Shown: positions 6,567-14,137, counted from the stretch's first letter. The stretch: DNA of 14,428 nt from an uncultured Candidatus Saccharibacteria bacterium (GCA_937996675.1 CALKUN010000135.1:1-14428); one strand, 5' to 3'. The notes: generated from the sequence alone by a model not told the origin. A program made the numbers and translations.

Positions 6567-7800
6567 AAAAAGAACATCGCTAAAAGCATCCAGCAAGTTT
6601 GATATTCGTATCATTGCACTCCTTGCTGTGTTGCTCGTGGCTGTGGTGGGGTATTTATTCATACGATTCAGTAAGGCAGGCACCGGCACTCAGTGGCTGC
6701 CAAAGGCTTGGACGAATCAAGCGACAGAGTTTGATAGCCCGGCTGCCGGAACTCTAGTAGCAGGAACATGCGACTACGTAAATGATTATGTGCAGAATGG
6801 CATCCAGTACACCAAGCGAGTATGTACGCCGGTTGGAGTTTCTGCAGGGGTTGGTGGTAAGACAGCATTTCAGCTACCCGACAATACATATATAGTCGGT
6901 AAGCCGTCTAAATATGTCGATTTGCAGCACAAGGTACCAGCTAGTCTTGCTTCACCAAGTGAATATTGTATTTCTTATAGCTCAATGAAGCCAATCTATC
7001 TTAAATGGAATAATAAAACCGTACCATCCTCTCCTGATTACGTCGTTGGTGGTGTCGCTGGGAATGACTCGGCAACCTTGCCTGCTACAAATGGTGTAGT
7101 CTCAGAGTGGTGCTCTGGGCCGTATCCGGCAAATCCGGGTGTGGTCCTTTCGCTGGAGCCAGTTACGAATGAGAGCACAGCGTACATTTATAGTGCTTCG
7201 TCTCGTATGGCTGCGTCTAAACTCTCGTGGAGCGGTAACGAGCTCAGTCCGATTGGCACGGGATCAGTAAGCGGGTCTAATCTTGTGATATCTGCCGGAA
7301 CGACACCGGGTGGATTTACCTTTACCGACATGAGTAACTATGGAGCTGGAAAATACTGCTACGCATCATCCGGATATACCGGTGGACCAAATACAAAACT
7401 TGAATGGATCAGCCAAGAACAACGATGGGATAATGACGTCACCTGGGATAATTCGGCGTCACATGGCGGAACTGCCAATGTTATGCTTCCGGCTGTAAAA
7501 TCAGCCACGGAGTGTATAACTGTACCAGCTGTGAGTCCTGGTAACTCACCTCGACGTACTCTGACCTTCCAGCTCACAAGTGGCAATATGAGTGTTACGA
7601 GGGTGTACTTCACGCCAGCATCGACAGCCACAGCTACAAATACGCCAACATCTACAATAGTCGTTACGCCTGCCACTACGAAGACACCGGTGCCGACTGC
7701 AACCGTTGCTCCGACGGTACTTCCGACTACTCCTGTACTGCCAGCGACCACCGTCCAACCTACTACCGTTGCCGAGCCAGCTCCAGCTGCCAGCTCATAG
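6517..7800 (+). CDS. Exported protein A, signal-anchor paralog with six-cysteine domain and Thr/Pro-rich tail
   Basis: The 427-residue product is not a family I recognise. Residues 1-28 are rich in Lys, Ser and Thr, and 29-50 are a hydrophobic helix. FSKAG (51-55) fits signal peptidase I, with cleavage possible after A54 (S at -3, A at -1); if uncleaved it is an N-terminal anchor. The outer part (55-365) has six cysteines (85, 103, 151, 199, 281, 333), few charges and many Gly/Ser/Thr/Tyr, suggesting a disulfide-stabilised beta-rich fold. From about 368 to the end it is almost only Thr, Pro, Val and Ala, a mucin-like stalk, ending EPAPAASS. The next gene has nearly the same first 55 residues and the same PAPAASS end but a different middle. 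AGGA in the leader lies about nine bases before the ATG. A surface role is inferred. Confidence 0.85.
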   Translation: MATSTPKQKPSTKSNTSKRTSLKASSKFDIRIIALLAVLLVAVVGYLFIRFSKAGTGTQWLPKAWTNQATEFDSPAAGTLVAGTCDYVNDYVQNGIQYTKRVCTPVGVSAGVGGKTAFQLPDNTYIVGKPSKYVDLQHKVPASLASPSEYCISYSSMKPIYLKWNNKTVPSSPDYVVGGVAGNDSATLPATNGVVSEWCSGPYPANPGVVLSLEPVTNESTAYIYSASSRMAASKLSWSGNELSPIGTGSVSGSNLVISAGTTPGGFTFTDMSNYGAGKYCYASSGYTGGPNTKLEWISQEQRWDNDVTWDNSASHGGTANVMLPAVKSATECITVPAVSPGNSPRRTLTFQLTSGNMSVTRVYFTPASTATATNTPTSTIVVTPATTKTPVPTATVAPTVLPTTPVLPATTVQPTTVAEPAPAASS

Positions 7801-7807
7801 ATTTTTG

Positions 7808-7911
7808 TTTGACAACATCCTTAGCTTAGGTGAGAATAAGCATAAGTATTAATCCAACCAGGAACATTCATGGCAACATCAAAACAAAAACTAGTTACAA
7901 AGAGTAATGTC
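7808..7911 (+). repeat. Direct repeat, copy 2: promoter, leader and first codons shared with 6454-6566
   Basis: This is the second copy of the promoter/leader/start block, in front of exported protein B. See the copy at 6454-6566 for the shared blocks. Confidence 0.75.
7809..7837 (+). promoter_or_regulatory. Promoter of exported protein B
   Basis: TTGACA (7809-7814), 17 bases, then GAGAAT (7832-7837), followed at once by AAGCATAAGTA (7838-7848). The arrangement equals that of exported protein A. No terminator lies between the two genes, so read-through from A is also possible. Confidence 0.6.
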
Positions 7912-9291
7912 GCAAAAAGTAAATCAATCAAGTCCGCTAGCAAATTCGATGTTCGCATCATCGCACTGCTGGCGGTTGCACTAGTAGCAGTCGTTGGCTA
8001 TTTGTTCATTCAATTTAGTAAGGCGGGTGCAGAAAAAGACTACGCTTACAACCTCACTCATGATAACGGGATCACAACTGTTGCTGTGTGGGACCCTGCT
8101 GCGCAGCCTCTCGTTAAGACTTTTCCACTACCAGCGCTACAGGCTTGTTATCCAGGAGGATGGGCGCAGAGCTATAGCAGGGTACTGAAAATGCCTGGGA
8201 CCGATTTTGCATACGCAATTCCTGAATTCTGCGCCGGATCTTACATCCAAGGTACTACACCTGATCTCACGAGCAAGGTAGCTATTATTAATACAAAAAC
8301 TCACGTCTACAGCGGAAATCAAATAGATGTGTCTTTCCCAAAGACTGCTGCAATTGATGCGGTCGTTAACCCTCAAAAAAAACACCTATACCTATACGAT
8401 ACAAACTCAGGTCCAGGTAACCTTTTGGTGATTGATGCTGTAACCAATAAGGTCATCAAGAGGCTTACCCTGAACACGTATGGTCGAGCTGTACAGGTAA
8501 TTCCAAGTGGTGATGGTACAAAGTTGGCTGTACTTTACGGCCGTCCTGACGGCACCATTGCCCAGACAGCAAACTCGGCTCATCTCGTAACATTAGACAC
8601 AACTTCTTATGAAGCGGTAGCACGTGGTAAATTCGGTGAAGGTTTCGGATATCATGGAACTACTACGAGCGTTATGGCGACCCCTGACGCCAGTGGAAAA
8701 TACCTGTACGCCGCTCTGCCGTCCTTTGTTGCGGGTACGTCAGGACACTACACAAAAATTCGCATAGCCAAGATAGATCTTGCGACAATGCAGGCTACCT
8801 ATAGTGCTGATCTTGATGTTATGGTCAACTGCTATACCTCTAAGGGTATGGATTTGGTAACGACAGCGCGAGGAGTCTATATCTTAGCCGCAACAAACTG
8901 CCTCGGCACTTCTGAAGAAACGGCGGAATCAAGGCTGTATCTCTACAATCCCACGTCACAGATAGTGACGCAGGTACTTGGCAAAGAAGTGGGAAATGGT
9001 TCGCGACTATTTGCAAAAAGCGATGCAACTGGACTGTTTATCACTGCAGTCTACCCGACAAGCGGTACATTCCTATCGGACTACAACTTTGCAAATGGTG
9101 TGTTGACCAAGGTTGTTTTGGGTGATATAAAGTCAGTCATATCTGGAGGAGTTACATCCGTGTCGACTGCAGTGCCACTGCCAACAACGGCGACAACACC
9201 ATACATCGATCCGTCAGGAACAATACATCCTGAACCATCGGTGATCATCCCTACGACACCGGTGACCCCAGCACCGGCTGCAAGTTCTTAG
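7870..9291 (+). CDS. Exported protein B, signal-anchor paralog with beta-propeller-like domain
   Basis: The 473-residue product has the same N-terminus as exported protein A: Lys/Ser-rich residues 1-26, a hydrophobic helix (about 27-48) and FSKAG with possible cleavage after A52. The 30 residues from SKFD to SKAG match in 27 positions. The middle (55-430) is different: repeated beta-strand units such as LLVIDAVTNKVIKRL (185-199), VIPSGDGTKLAVLYG, VMATPDASGKYLYAAL and ESRLYLYNPTSQIV look like blades of a YVTN/lactonase-type beta-propeller, here probably five to seven blades. Four cysteines (93, 121, 321, 344) are present. Residues 432-473 are a shorter Thr/Pro/Val tail ending TPAPAASS. Propellers of this type usually bind ligands or partner proteins, so an adhesin or sensor on the cell surface is possible. 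The exact function is unknown. Confidence 0.86.
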   Translation: MATSKQKLVTKSNVAKSKSIKSASKFDVRIIALLAVALVAVVGYLFIQFSKAGAEKDYAYNLTHDNGITTVAVWDPAAQPLVKTFPLPALQACYPGGWAQSYSRVLKMPGTDFAYAIPEFCAGSYIQGTTPDLTSKVAIINTKTHVYSGNQIDVSFPKTAAIDAVVNPQKKHLYLYDTNSGPGNLLVIDAVTNKVIKRLTLNTYGRAVQVIPSGDGTKLAVLYGRPDGTIAQTANSAHLVTLDTTSYEAVARGKFGEGFGYHGTTTSVMATPDASGKYLYAALPSFVAGTSGHYTKIRIAKIDLATMQATYSADLDVMVNCYTSKGMDLVTTARGVYILAATNCLGTSEETAESRLYLYNPTSQIVTQVLGKEVGNGSRLFAKSDATGLFITAVYPTSGTFLSDYNFANGVLTKVVLGDIKSVISGGVTSVSTAVPLPTTATTPYIDPSGTIHPEPSVIIPTTPVTPAPAASS

Positions 9292-9303
9292 CCCACGCCA
9301 CAG

Positions 9304-9345
9304 ACAAACCAAACACCGCCCACTTTCGGGCGGTGTTTGGTTTGT
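9304..9345 (+). terminator. Strong hairpin terminator after the exported-protein genes
   Basis: ACAAACCAAACACCGCCC (9304-9321) pairs without mismatch with its reverse complement at 9328-9345, an 18-base stem around a six-base loop. The outer stem is A/T-rich on both sides, so it could work in both directions. The T tract after it is interrupted by G. It ends three bases before the uvrB -10 box. Confidence 0.8.
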
Positions 9346-9347
9346 TG

Positions 9348-9353
9348 TATACT
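9348..9353 (+). promoter_or_regulatory. Likely -10 box for uvrB
   Basis: TATACT nine bases before the uvrB ATG at 9363. It would give an mRNA with almost no leader. The -35 position falls inside the terminator stem and shows no match. Confidence 0.4.
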
Positions 9354-9362
9354 ATGAGGACT

Positions 9363-11354
9363 ATGGCATTCAATCTTCAGTCAAAATATCAGCCATCTGG
9401 CGACCAGCCAGATGCGATCGCCAAGCTCTATGCCGGGCTCAAGGATGGCGTGCGGGAGCAGACGCTTCTCGGTGTAACTGGATCGGGCAAGACTTTCACC
9501 ATGGCGAACCTCATCGCCAAGGTAAATCGTCCGACGCTCGTCTTGTCTCATAACAAGACGCTAGCAGCCCAATTGTACGAGGAGTTCAAGGCCTTCTTCC
9601 CAGACAATGCTGTGCATTACTTCGTCAGCTACTTCGACTTTTATCAGCCGGAAGCCTATATCGCTCGATCTGACACCTATATCGAGAAAGACAGTGCTAT
9701 CAACGAAGAGATCGATCGGCTCCGCTTGGCAGCGACTAGCTCACTCCTCACTCGACAAGACGTGCTTATTATTGCCTCGGTCAGCTGTATCTATGGTATC
9801 GGCTCGGTCGATGACTTCAGCTCGATGTCTATTCCTGTGAAGGTCGGGGAGCTGCGCAAGCGTGAAAAGTTCCTCCGTCTCCTGACCGATATCCAGTACA
9901 CCCGTAATGATCAGAACTTCATGCGCGGTACCTTCCGTGTACGGGGTGAGAATGTTGATGTGATCCCAGCTGATGGCGAGCATGGCTACCGCATTCAGTT
10001 CTTTGGCGATGAGGTAGAATCAATTACAAAGCTTGAGCCGCTGACAGGCGAAGTGATCGAGCGACCGGACAGTGTCACGATCTTCCCAGCCAAACACAAC
10101 GTGGCACCTCGTGAGCAGCTCATGAAGGCGATCGCCCAGATCCGAGAAGAGTCAGCTGAACGTGTGGCGTGGTTTAAGGATCACGAACAACATCTCGAGG
10201 CCCAGCGTCTTGAGCAGCGCGTCATGTATGACATCGAGATTATGGAGCAGACTGGCTATGTGAAGGGGATCGAGAATTACTCACGCTACCTCACCAACCG
10301 CGAGCCGGGCGAACAGCCAGCTACGTTGCTCGACTACTTCCCGGATGATTTCCTCATGATGATCGATGAGAGCCACATCAGTATCCCGCAGGTGCGCGGC
10401 ATGTTTAATGGTGACCGTGCTCGTAAAGAGACCCTTGTCGAGTACGGCTTCCGTTTGCCATCGGCTCTGGATAACCGACCGATGCGCTTTGAAGAATTTG
10501 ACCGACATATCAATCAAGTCATCTACGTCTCGGCCACTCCGAGCGACTATGAGCTATCTCGTACGCTCGAACACACCGTAGAGCAGGTGATCCGTCCGAC
10601 GGGGCTCTTAGATCCCCTCATTGAAGTAAGACCAGTTGAGCACCAGGTCGATGACCTTGTCGCCGAGATTCGCGAACGTGTGAAGCGAGGAGAGCGTGCT
10701 CTCGTCACGACGCTCACCAAGCGTATGTCTGAGGACCTCACCGAATACCTAGCTGATATCGGCATCAAGGTGCAATATCTCCACTCAGACGTACAGACCT
10801 TGGAACGTACTGAGATCTTGCGCGATCTGCGGCTCGGTGTCTACGATGTCCTGATCGGCATCAACCTCCTCCGAGAGGGACTAGACTTGCCTGAGGTATC
10901 TCTGGTGGCGATTATCGATGCGGATAAGGAAGGCTTCTTGCGCAGCGAGAGTGCCATGATACAGACGATTGGTCGAGCCGCTCGTCACCTTGATGGTCGG
11001 GTGATCATGTACGCCGATAAGGTCACGAAGTCGATGAAGGCAGCGATCGATGAGACGACCCGTCGCCGTGCCATCCAGGAGCAATACAATAAGGACCATG
11101 GCATTACTCCCGAGGGTATCAAGAAAGCCATCGCTGAGAGCATGCAAGAAGACAAGACGGCCGAACTTGCCGATATGAAAGAGTTTGACCTCCACAATAT
11201 CCCAAAGGATGAGCTCAAGCACCTCATGAAGCAGCTCAAGGAACAGATGGAGATCGCCTCTGCGAATCTGCAGTTTGAGAAGGCAGCTGGCCTTCGTGAC
11301 CAGATTGCCGAAGTGCGTGATTACGCTGCTGGGCAAAAGATCCGCAAGAAGTAA
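9363..11354 (+). CDS. uvrB: Excinuclease ABC subunit B
   Basis: UvrB is the damage-verifying helicase-like subunit of nucleotide excision repair; it is loaded on DNA by UvrA and then recruits UvrC. The 663 residues are close to the 673 of E. coli. GVTGSGKT (37-44) is the Walker A motif, and SYFDFYQPEAY and the following segment form the beta-hairpin that holds the damaged strand. MIDESH (about 332-337) is the Walker B box. TLTKRMSEDL, LHSDVQTLER, LREGLDLPE and QTIGRAARH are helicase motifs IV-VI, and residues about 613-650 are the UVR domain that contacts UvrC. I chose ATG 9363 because MAFNLQSKYQPSGDQP fits the family start and GAGGA lies just before it. An in-frame GTG at 9333 lies inside the terminator, and ATG 9354 is also in frame. 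Nothing suggests loss of function. Confidence 0.97.
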   Translation: MAFNLQSKYQPSGDQPDAIAKLYAGLKDGVREQTLLGVTGSGKTFTMANLIAKVNRPTLVLSHNKTLAAQLYEEFKAFFPDNAVHYFVSYFDFYQPEAYIARSDTYIEKDSAINEEIDRLRLAATSSLLTRQDVLIIASVSCIYGIGSVDDFSSMSIPVKVGELRKREKFLRLLTDIQYTRNDQNFMRGTFRVRGENVDVIPADGEHGYRIQFFGDEVESITKLEPLTGEVIERPDSVTIFPAKHNVAPREQLMKAIAQIREESAERVAWFKDHEQHLEAQRLEQRVMYDIEIMEQTGYVKGIENYSRYLTNREPGEQPATLLDYFPDDFLMMIDESHISIPQVRGMFNGDRARKETLVEYGFRLPSALDNRPMRFEEFDRHINQVIYVSATPSDYELSRTLEHTVEQVIRPTGLLDPLIEVRPVEHQVDDLVAEIRERVKRGERALVTTLTKRMSEDLTEYLADIGIKVQYLHSDVQTLERTEILRDLRLGVYDVLIGINLLREGLDLPEVSLVAIIDADKEGFLRSESAMIQTIGRAARHLDGRVIMYADKVTKSMKAAIDETTRRRAIQEQYNKDHGITPEGIKKAIAESMQEDKTAELADMKEFDLHNIPKDELKHLMKQLKEQMEIASANLQFEKAAGLRDQIAEVRDYAAGQKIRKK

Positions 11355-11400
11355 GCTTAGCAGAGGGGTTCTTGCTAGTGACTCACCTGAGCATAACCAG

Positions 11401-11406
11401 TATACT
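11401..11406 (+). promoter_or_regulatory. Likely -10 box for the acidic helical protein gene
   Basis: TATACT eight bases before the ATG at 11415, in the same arrangement as at uvrB. A leaderless transcript is likely. No clear -35 box or ribosome binding site is present. Confidence 0.4.
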
Positions 11407-11414
11407 GAGTAATT

Positions 11415-12413
11415 ATGAGTCATGAATCCGAGCACACGCCCGATGAGGGGCAGACCCAGTCTAGTCACGCAGCCGCTCTCGCCCAAGAGCTAAGAGATCT
11501 TGCTCCACCTCCGCCACGGCCACAGACTGAGCTGCTTGAGAACTATTCAGGCGAACTCCCACCTGAATATCATACTGATGAACTATCTCTACCTGAGCGT
11601 GAATCGGAAGAGGAGTTCTACGGCGCAGGCTCTGAAGTCACTCGACATCCAGTAGTAGATACTGAGTCTCCTGTGGATACCGAGGCAAACGAGCGTCTAC
11701 GAGAGTTGGCAAAAGGCGATGCAATTACCCTTATTGATGGCATGACCTTAGAGCTGATGTCCAAGGTGAGCAATATTAATGGGTATCGAGCCGACCTTGT
11801 GGACGAAAGAAGACAGATTATCCGTGTGCTGGGCACAAGTGTTGTCGATGGGCTTAAGACGGATCCACTTTTGCGTGATAGGGCAGAGGCTAGACGCAAA
11901 GTGGAGATTCTCATGGAGGGGTTAATCAGTCCAAGGAATAGAGTAGAGCCTTCCAAAGAAGCTGACGAAGCCATAGACAAGAGAATGGACGACACGAGAA
12001 GCTTTGTAAGTGACGAACCGCAAAAAATTACCAGCGATCTCAGAACCGGCCAAATGGATGCACCGAAGGATCAGGAATATCGGTGGGTGGGTGCGGTGAA
12101 CAAGGTGACCAACCTCCTTGACCTCGTTGATAAGGTGGATGATGCTGTTCGACGAGACTATAGCGCTCGATTGAATGAGATTTTACTAATCTCTGATCCT
12201 AATGCTGCTGCAGATCGAGTAGAACTCTTGTCGGAAACAGGCAAGGTTATTGTCGAAATGCAACGGCGACTGATGGCAAGAGAAGGCATGCTTACTGATC
12301 CGGCAGAGTTTAAAAAGAGGCTCGTAACCGACACCGCAAGATGGAAGGGTGATTACAAAGCGATGGCAGAAAAATGCCAAAGCTTTGCTGATACACCTCC
12401 TATAGCGGCTTAA
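11415..12413 (+). CDS. Hypothetical acidic, mostly helical cytoplasmic protein
   Basis: The 332-residue product is not recognised. Residues 1-90 are acidic and rich in Pro, Glu, Ser and His (for example APPPPRP at 30-36), probably disordered. Residues about 92-175 and 225-325 look like helical bundles: DAITLIDGMTLELMSKV, RAEARRKVEILMEGL, VTNLLDLVDKVDDAVRRDY and VIVEMQRRLM. A charged linker lies between them. There is no signal peptide or membrane segment, and one cysteine lies near the C-terminus. It stands 60 bases after uvrB, with a TATACT box but no terminator between, so both read-through and a private promoter are possible. The mix of a disordered acidic head with helices suggests a scaffold or protein-binding role, but this is only a guess from composition. 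Start choice: the ATG directly after the promoter, with no earlier ATG in frame. Confidence 0.8.
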   Translation: MSHESEHTPDEGQTQSSHAAALAQELRDLAPPPPRPQTELLENYSGELPPEYHTDELSLPERESEEEFYGAGSEVTRHPVVDTESPVDTEANERLRELAKGDAITLIDGMTLELMSKVSNINGYRADLVDERRQIIRVLGTSVVDGLKTDPLLRDRAEARRKVEILMEGLISPRNRVEPSKEADEAIDKRMDDTRSFVSDEPQKITSDLRTGQMDAPKDQEYRWVGAVNKVTNLLDLVDKVDDAVRRDYSARLNEILLISDPNAAADRVELLSETGKVIVEMQRRLMAREGMLTDPAEFKKRLVTDTARWKGDYKAMAEKCQSFADTPPIAA

Positions 12414-12437
12414 GTTCTGCCCTAAAAATAGTATTTC

Positions 12438-12463
12438 TGCTAGAATATAAGTAAGCATAAGTA
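12438..12463 (+). promoter_or_regulatory. Extended -10 promoter and start-site motif of the Pro/Ala/Glu-rich protein
   Basis: TGCTAGAAT (12438-12446) is a good extended -10. AAGCATAAGTA (12453-12463) begins seven bases later, at the expected transcription start, and is identical to the motif at 6484 and 7838. Confidence 0.6.
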
Positions 12464-12477
12464 ATATGAGGTCCGAC

Positions 12478-13392
12478 ATGCACGCTGACGATTCACACAA
12501 TGACAAGCCAGGCTTTTTTTCCAAGATATTCGGTCATGGCGATGATGCAGCGACTACCGTCGCGGATCCAGCTATTTCTACGGCTCAGGTAGTCCAGCCT
12601 ACCGCCGTGGTGGAGCCAACTCTTCCCGTGGCGCCTGTTGAGCCAGACGCTCCTGCGCCCGAGCCAGAACTGCAGGCTGGCAGTATGAGCGATGTACACG
12701 CTATGCCGGGCGGGCCATCCGAGGCGCTGGATCTCAGTGCTTCTGCAACCAGTGCTCCTGAAGTGCCAGCACAGCAAGAGGTAGCGACTGAGGCACCATC
12801 CGACGACGATATGTTCCAGATGCCTGATATTAAGGTAGCCGATGAAGCAACAGACCCACAGGTACCAGTAGTAGTACCTGAGAATCCATCCGATGAGTCA
12901 AAGGACGAAGTCTTGTTTGATAGCACCCAACCGGTTGAGCCCGAAGCTCCAACGGCACCTGTTGATGTGCCGGCTCCCGTTGCTGAAGTACCAGCCGAAC
13001 CAGCGGTTGCGCCAGCCGAGGATGTTGAACCGCCAGCCCCACCTGTAGAAGAAGGGCAGGCCTGGCAGGCAGCTCATGCTGAGTCAGAAGCTGACTCGCA
13101 GGCACCGCAAGCCGAGCTCCTTGGTGCCCAGACTCAAGTTAACTCTATTCTTGCAACTCACCCTGACCTCACAACTGATCGAACAGAAGATGCTACGCCA
13201 GCCCCTGTTGAGCCAGTTGAGGCAGCATCACCGCTCGAGAAGGATAGCCCTACTCCAGCTAGCGCTCCTGATGCTGATGCGCCAAACGACTCCGAACGCC
13301 AAGCAGCCGTAGTGCGTTTGACCAACCACATCGATGATCTAGAGGCCGGCCTACAAAAAGTTCGTGACGAACTCGACGCTCTCAAGAAATAA
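12478..13392 (+). CDS. Pro/Ala/Glu-rich protein with C-terminal coiled coil
   Basis: I do not recognise this 304-residue protein. It starts with a charged lead and PGFFSKIFG (11-19), a short amphipathic stretch that might touch a membrane or partner. It continues with about 240 residues dominated by Pro, Ala, Val, Glu and Asp (VAPVEPDAPAPEPEL, VEPEAPTAPVDVPAPVAEV), clearly disordered and strongly acidic. The last 34 residues (271-304) are a heptad coiled coil, HIDDLEAGLQKVRDELDALKK, likely to dimerise or dock. No signal peptide is present. ATG 12478 is preferred because GAGG (12468-12471) lies six bases ahead; ATG 12466 is in frame but overlaps that site. The gene has its own extended -10 promoter and shares a terminator with the converging gene. 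The composition is like a spacer or tether. Confidence 0.8.
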   Translation: MHADDSHNDKPGFFSKIFGHGDDAATTVADPAISTAQVVQPTAVVEPTLPVAPVEPDAPAPEPELQAGSMSDVHAMPGGPSEALDLSASATSAPEVPAQQEVATEAPSDDDMFQMPDIKVADEATDPQVPVVVPENPSDESKDEVLFDSTQPVEPEAPTAPVDVPAPVAEVPAEPAVAPAEDVEPPAPPVEEGQAWQAAHAESEADSQAPQAELLGAQTQVNSILATHPDLTTDRTEDATPAPVEPVEAASPLEKDSPTPASAPDADAPNDSERQAAVVRLTNHIDDLEAGLQKVRDELDALKK

Positions 13393-13406
13393 CTGTACCT
13401 CCTGCA

Positions 13407-13442
13407 ATACAATAAAACGCCCGTATGGGCGTTTTATTGTAT
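13407..13442. terminator. Bidirectional terminator between convergent genes
   Basis: ATACAATAAAACGCCC (13407-13422) pairs perfectly with its reverse complement at 13427-13442 around the loop GTAT. The GC core is flanked by A/T runs on both sides, so it gives a U tract in both directions. It serves both the plus-strand gene ending at 13392 and the minus-strand gene ending at 13453. Confidence 0.92.
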
Positions 13443-13452
13443 CCGGTTAGGG

Positions 13453-14031
13453 TTACTTTACGAGTGTGTTGAGGACCGCAGCAGCAATGTTGATCCTTTC
13501 TTGCATCTCGGGAGTGATCGGCTTGCCATTTTTACGCAGAACTTCGGCTTCGCTCATAATCTGATTGGCGTTCGCATACATTTCATCTGCGGTTGGCAGC
13601 TCGGCACTTTTTTCGGCATCGACTGATTTCAAGTTTTCGGGGACTGGATTGCCACCGGGTGCTGCTGGCTCTGAGTAGTGCGGCATAGCGGCAGCGTATG
13701 GGTCATCTATATGTACTGTAGGTGATGTATCGGTGAGGGTGGTACTAACCGGCAGTGGGGGTGCGTCCGTGGACGCGCCAGGTTCAGGAAGGGTAACGGA
13801 AGGCACAAGGGCTGCTGATGCGTCACGAAGAGTCGGTGCGGTGTCGGGTGCGGGGGCTGGGGGCAGGGCGGAAGTAGCCGCCTCTATAGCAGCTGCTCTA
13901 TCTGCATCTGCAGCGAGACGAGCGGCGTCAGGGGTGCTCGCTTGTTCGGCGGGCGTCTGGAGTCCACCTGTGTCAATTCTTGGTGCGGGAGCTGCATCCC
14001 CAGCGGGAGCGTATGATTGTGTATCGTTCAT
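13453..14031 (-). CDS. Ala/Pro-rich hypothetical protein
   Basis: The 192-residue product is unrecognised. Residues 1-140 are almost entirely Ala, Pro, Ser, Thr and Asp with few bulky residues (ALPPAPAPDTAPTL), so they should be disordered. The last 50 residues look helical: TADEMYANANQIMSEAEVL, then a turn KNGKPITPEM, then QERINIAAAVLNTLVK. There are no cysteines, no membrane segment and no signal peptide. That the gene is real is supported by an extended -10 promoter, AAAGGA seven bases before the ATG, and the shared bidirectional terminator just after the stop. It resembles its convergent neighbour in composition (disordered Pro/Ala chain plus C-terminal helix) but has no alignable common motif that I can see. 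It is the only minus-strand gene in the window. The overlapping plus-strand frame at 13733 has none of these signals and was left out. Confidence 0.8.
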   Translation of the reverse strand: MNDTQSYAPAGDAAPAPRIDTGGLQTPAEQASTPDAARLAADADRAAAIEAATSALPPAPAPDTAPTLRDASAALVPSVTLPEPGASTDAPPLPVSTTLTDTSPTVHIDDPYAAAMPHYSEPAAPGGNPVPENLKSVDAEKSAELPTADEMYANANQIMSEAEVLRKNGKPITPEMQERINIAAAVLNTLVK

Positions 14032-14042
14032 GTTTATTTCCT

Positions 14043-14065
14043 TTATGCTTTTGCTTATTATAGCA
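14043..14065 (-). promoter_or_regulatory. Extended -10 promoter of the minus-strand gene
   Basis: On the minus strand TGCTATAAT (14065-14057) is a perfect extended -10. AAGCATAA (14050-14043), the first eight bases of the shared motif, begins seven bases downstream. The -35 position (TCGTTT) is poor, as usual for extended -10 promoters. Confidence 0.7.
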
Positions 14066-14108
14066 AGAATGTGTGCGCAAAACGATGTTTTGGGCAGTTT
14101 GTATAGAG

Positions 14109-14137
14109 TTGAAGTACTGTTGACTTATCTGTATAAT
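14109..14137 (+). promoter_or_regulatory. uvrA promoter
   Basis: TTGAAG (14109-14114), 17 bases, TATAAT (14132-14137), giving a leader of about 55 bases. It runs divergently from the minus-strand promoter, with about 45 bases between the two -35 to -10 regions. No LexA- or other SOS-type inverted repeat was recognised here. Confidence 0.7.

Noticed and set aside
7359..7751. Minus-strand open frame over the Thr/Pro tail of exported protein A
   Set aside because: It is the complement of a low-complexity Thr/Pro/Val repeat, giving a Val/Gly-rich shadow without start signals.
7621..7797. CRISPR-like or tandem DNA repeat in the ACC/CCG-rich region
   Set aside because: There is no fixed unit or spacer length. 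The pattern is only codon-level Thr/Pro/Val low complexity.
9333..9362. GTG (9333) or ATG (9354) as the uvrB start
   Set aside because: GTG 9333 lies inside the right arm of the terminator hairpin. UvrB proteins begin just before the QSKYQPSGDQP-type motif, and ATG 9363 has GAGGA directly upstream. ATG 9354 cannot be fully excluded.
11356..11380. Terminator after uvrB
   Set aside because: Only a five-base TAGCA/TGCTA pairing without a T tract is present, too weak to call.
10881..11486. 201-codon minus-strand frame over the end of uvrB
   Set aside because: It covers conserved helicase motifs of uvrB on the other strand and extends over the next gene's start. No ribosome site or promoter is seen.
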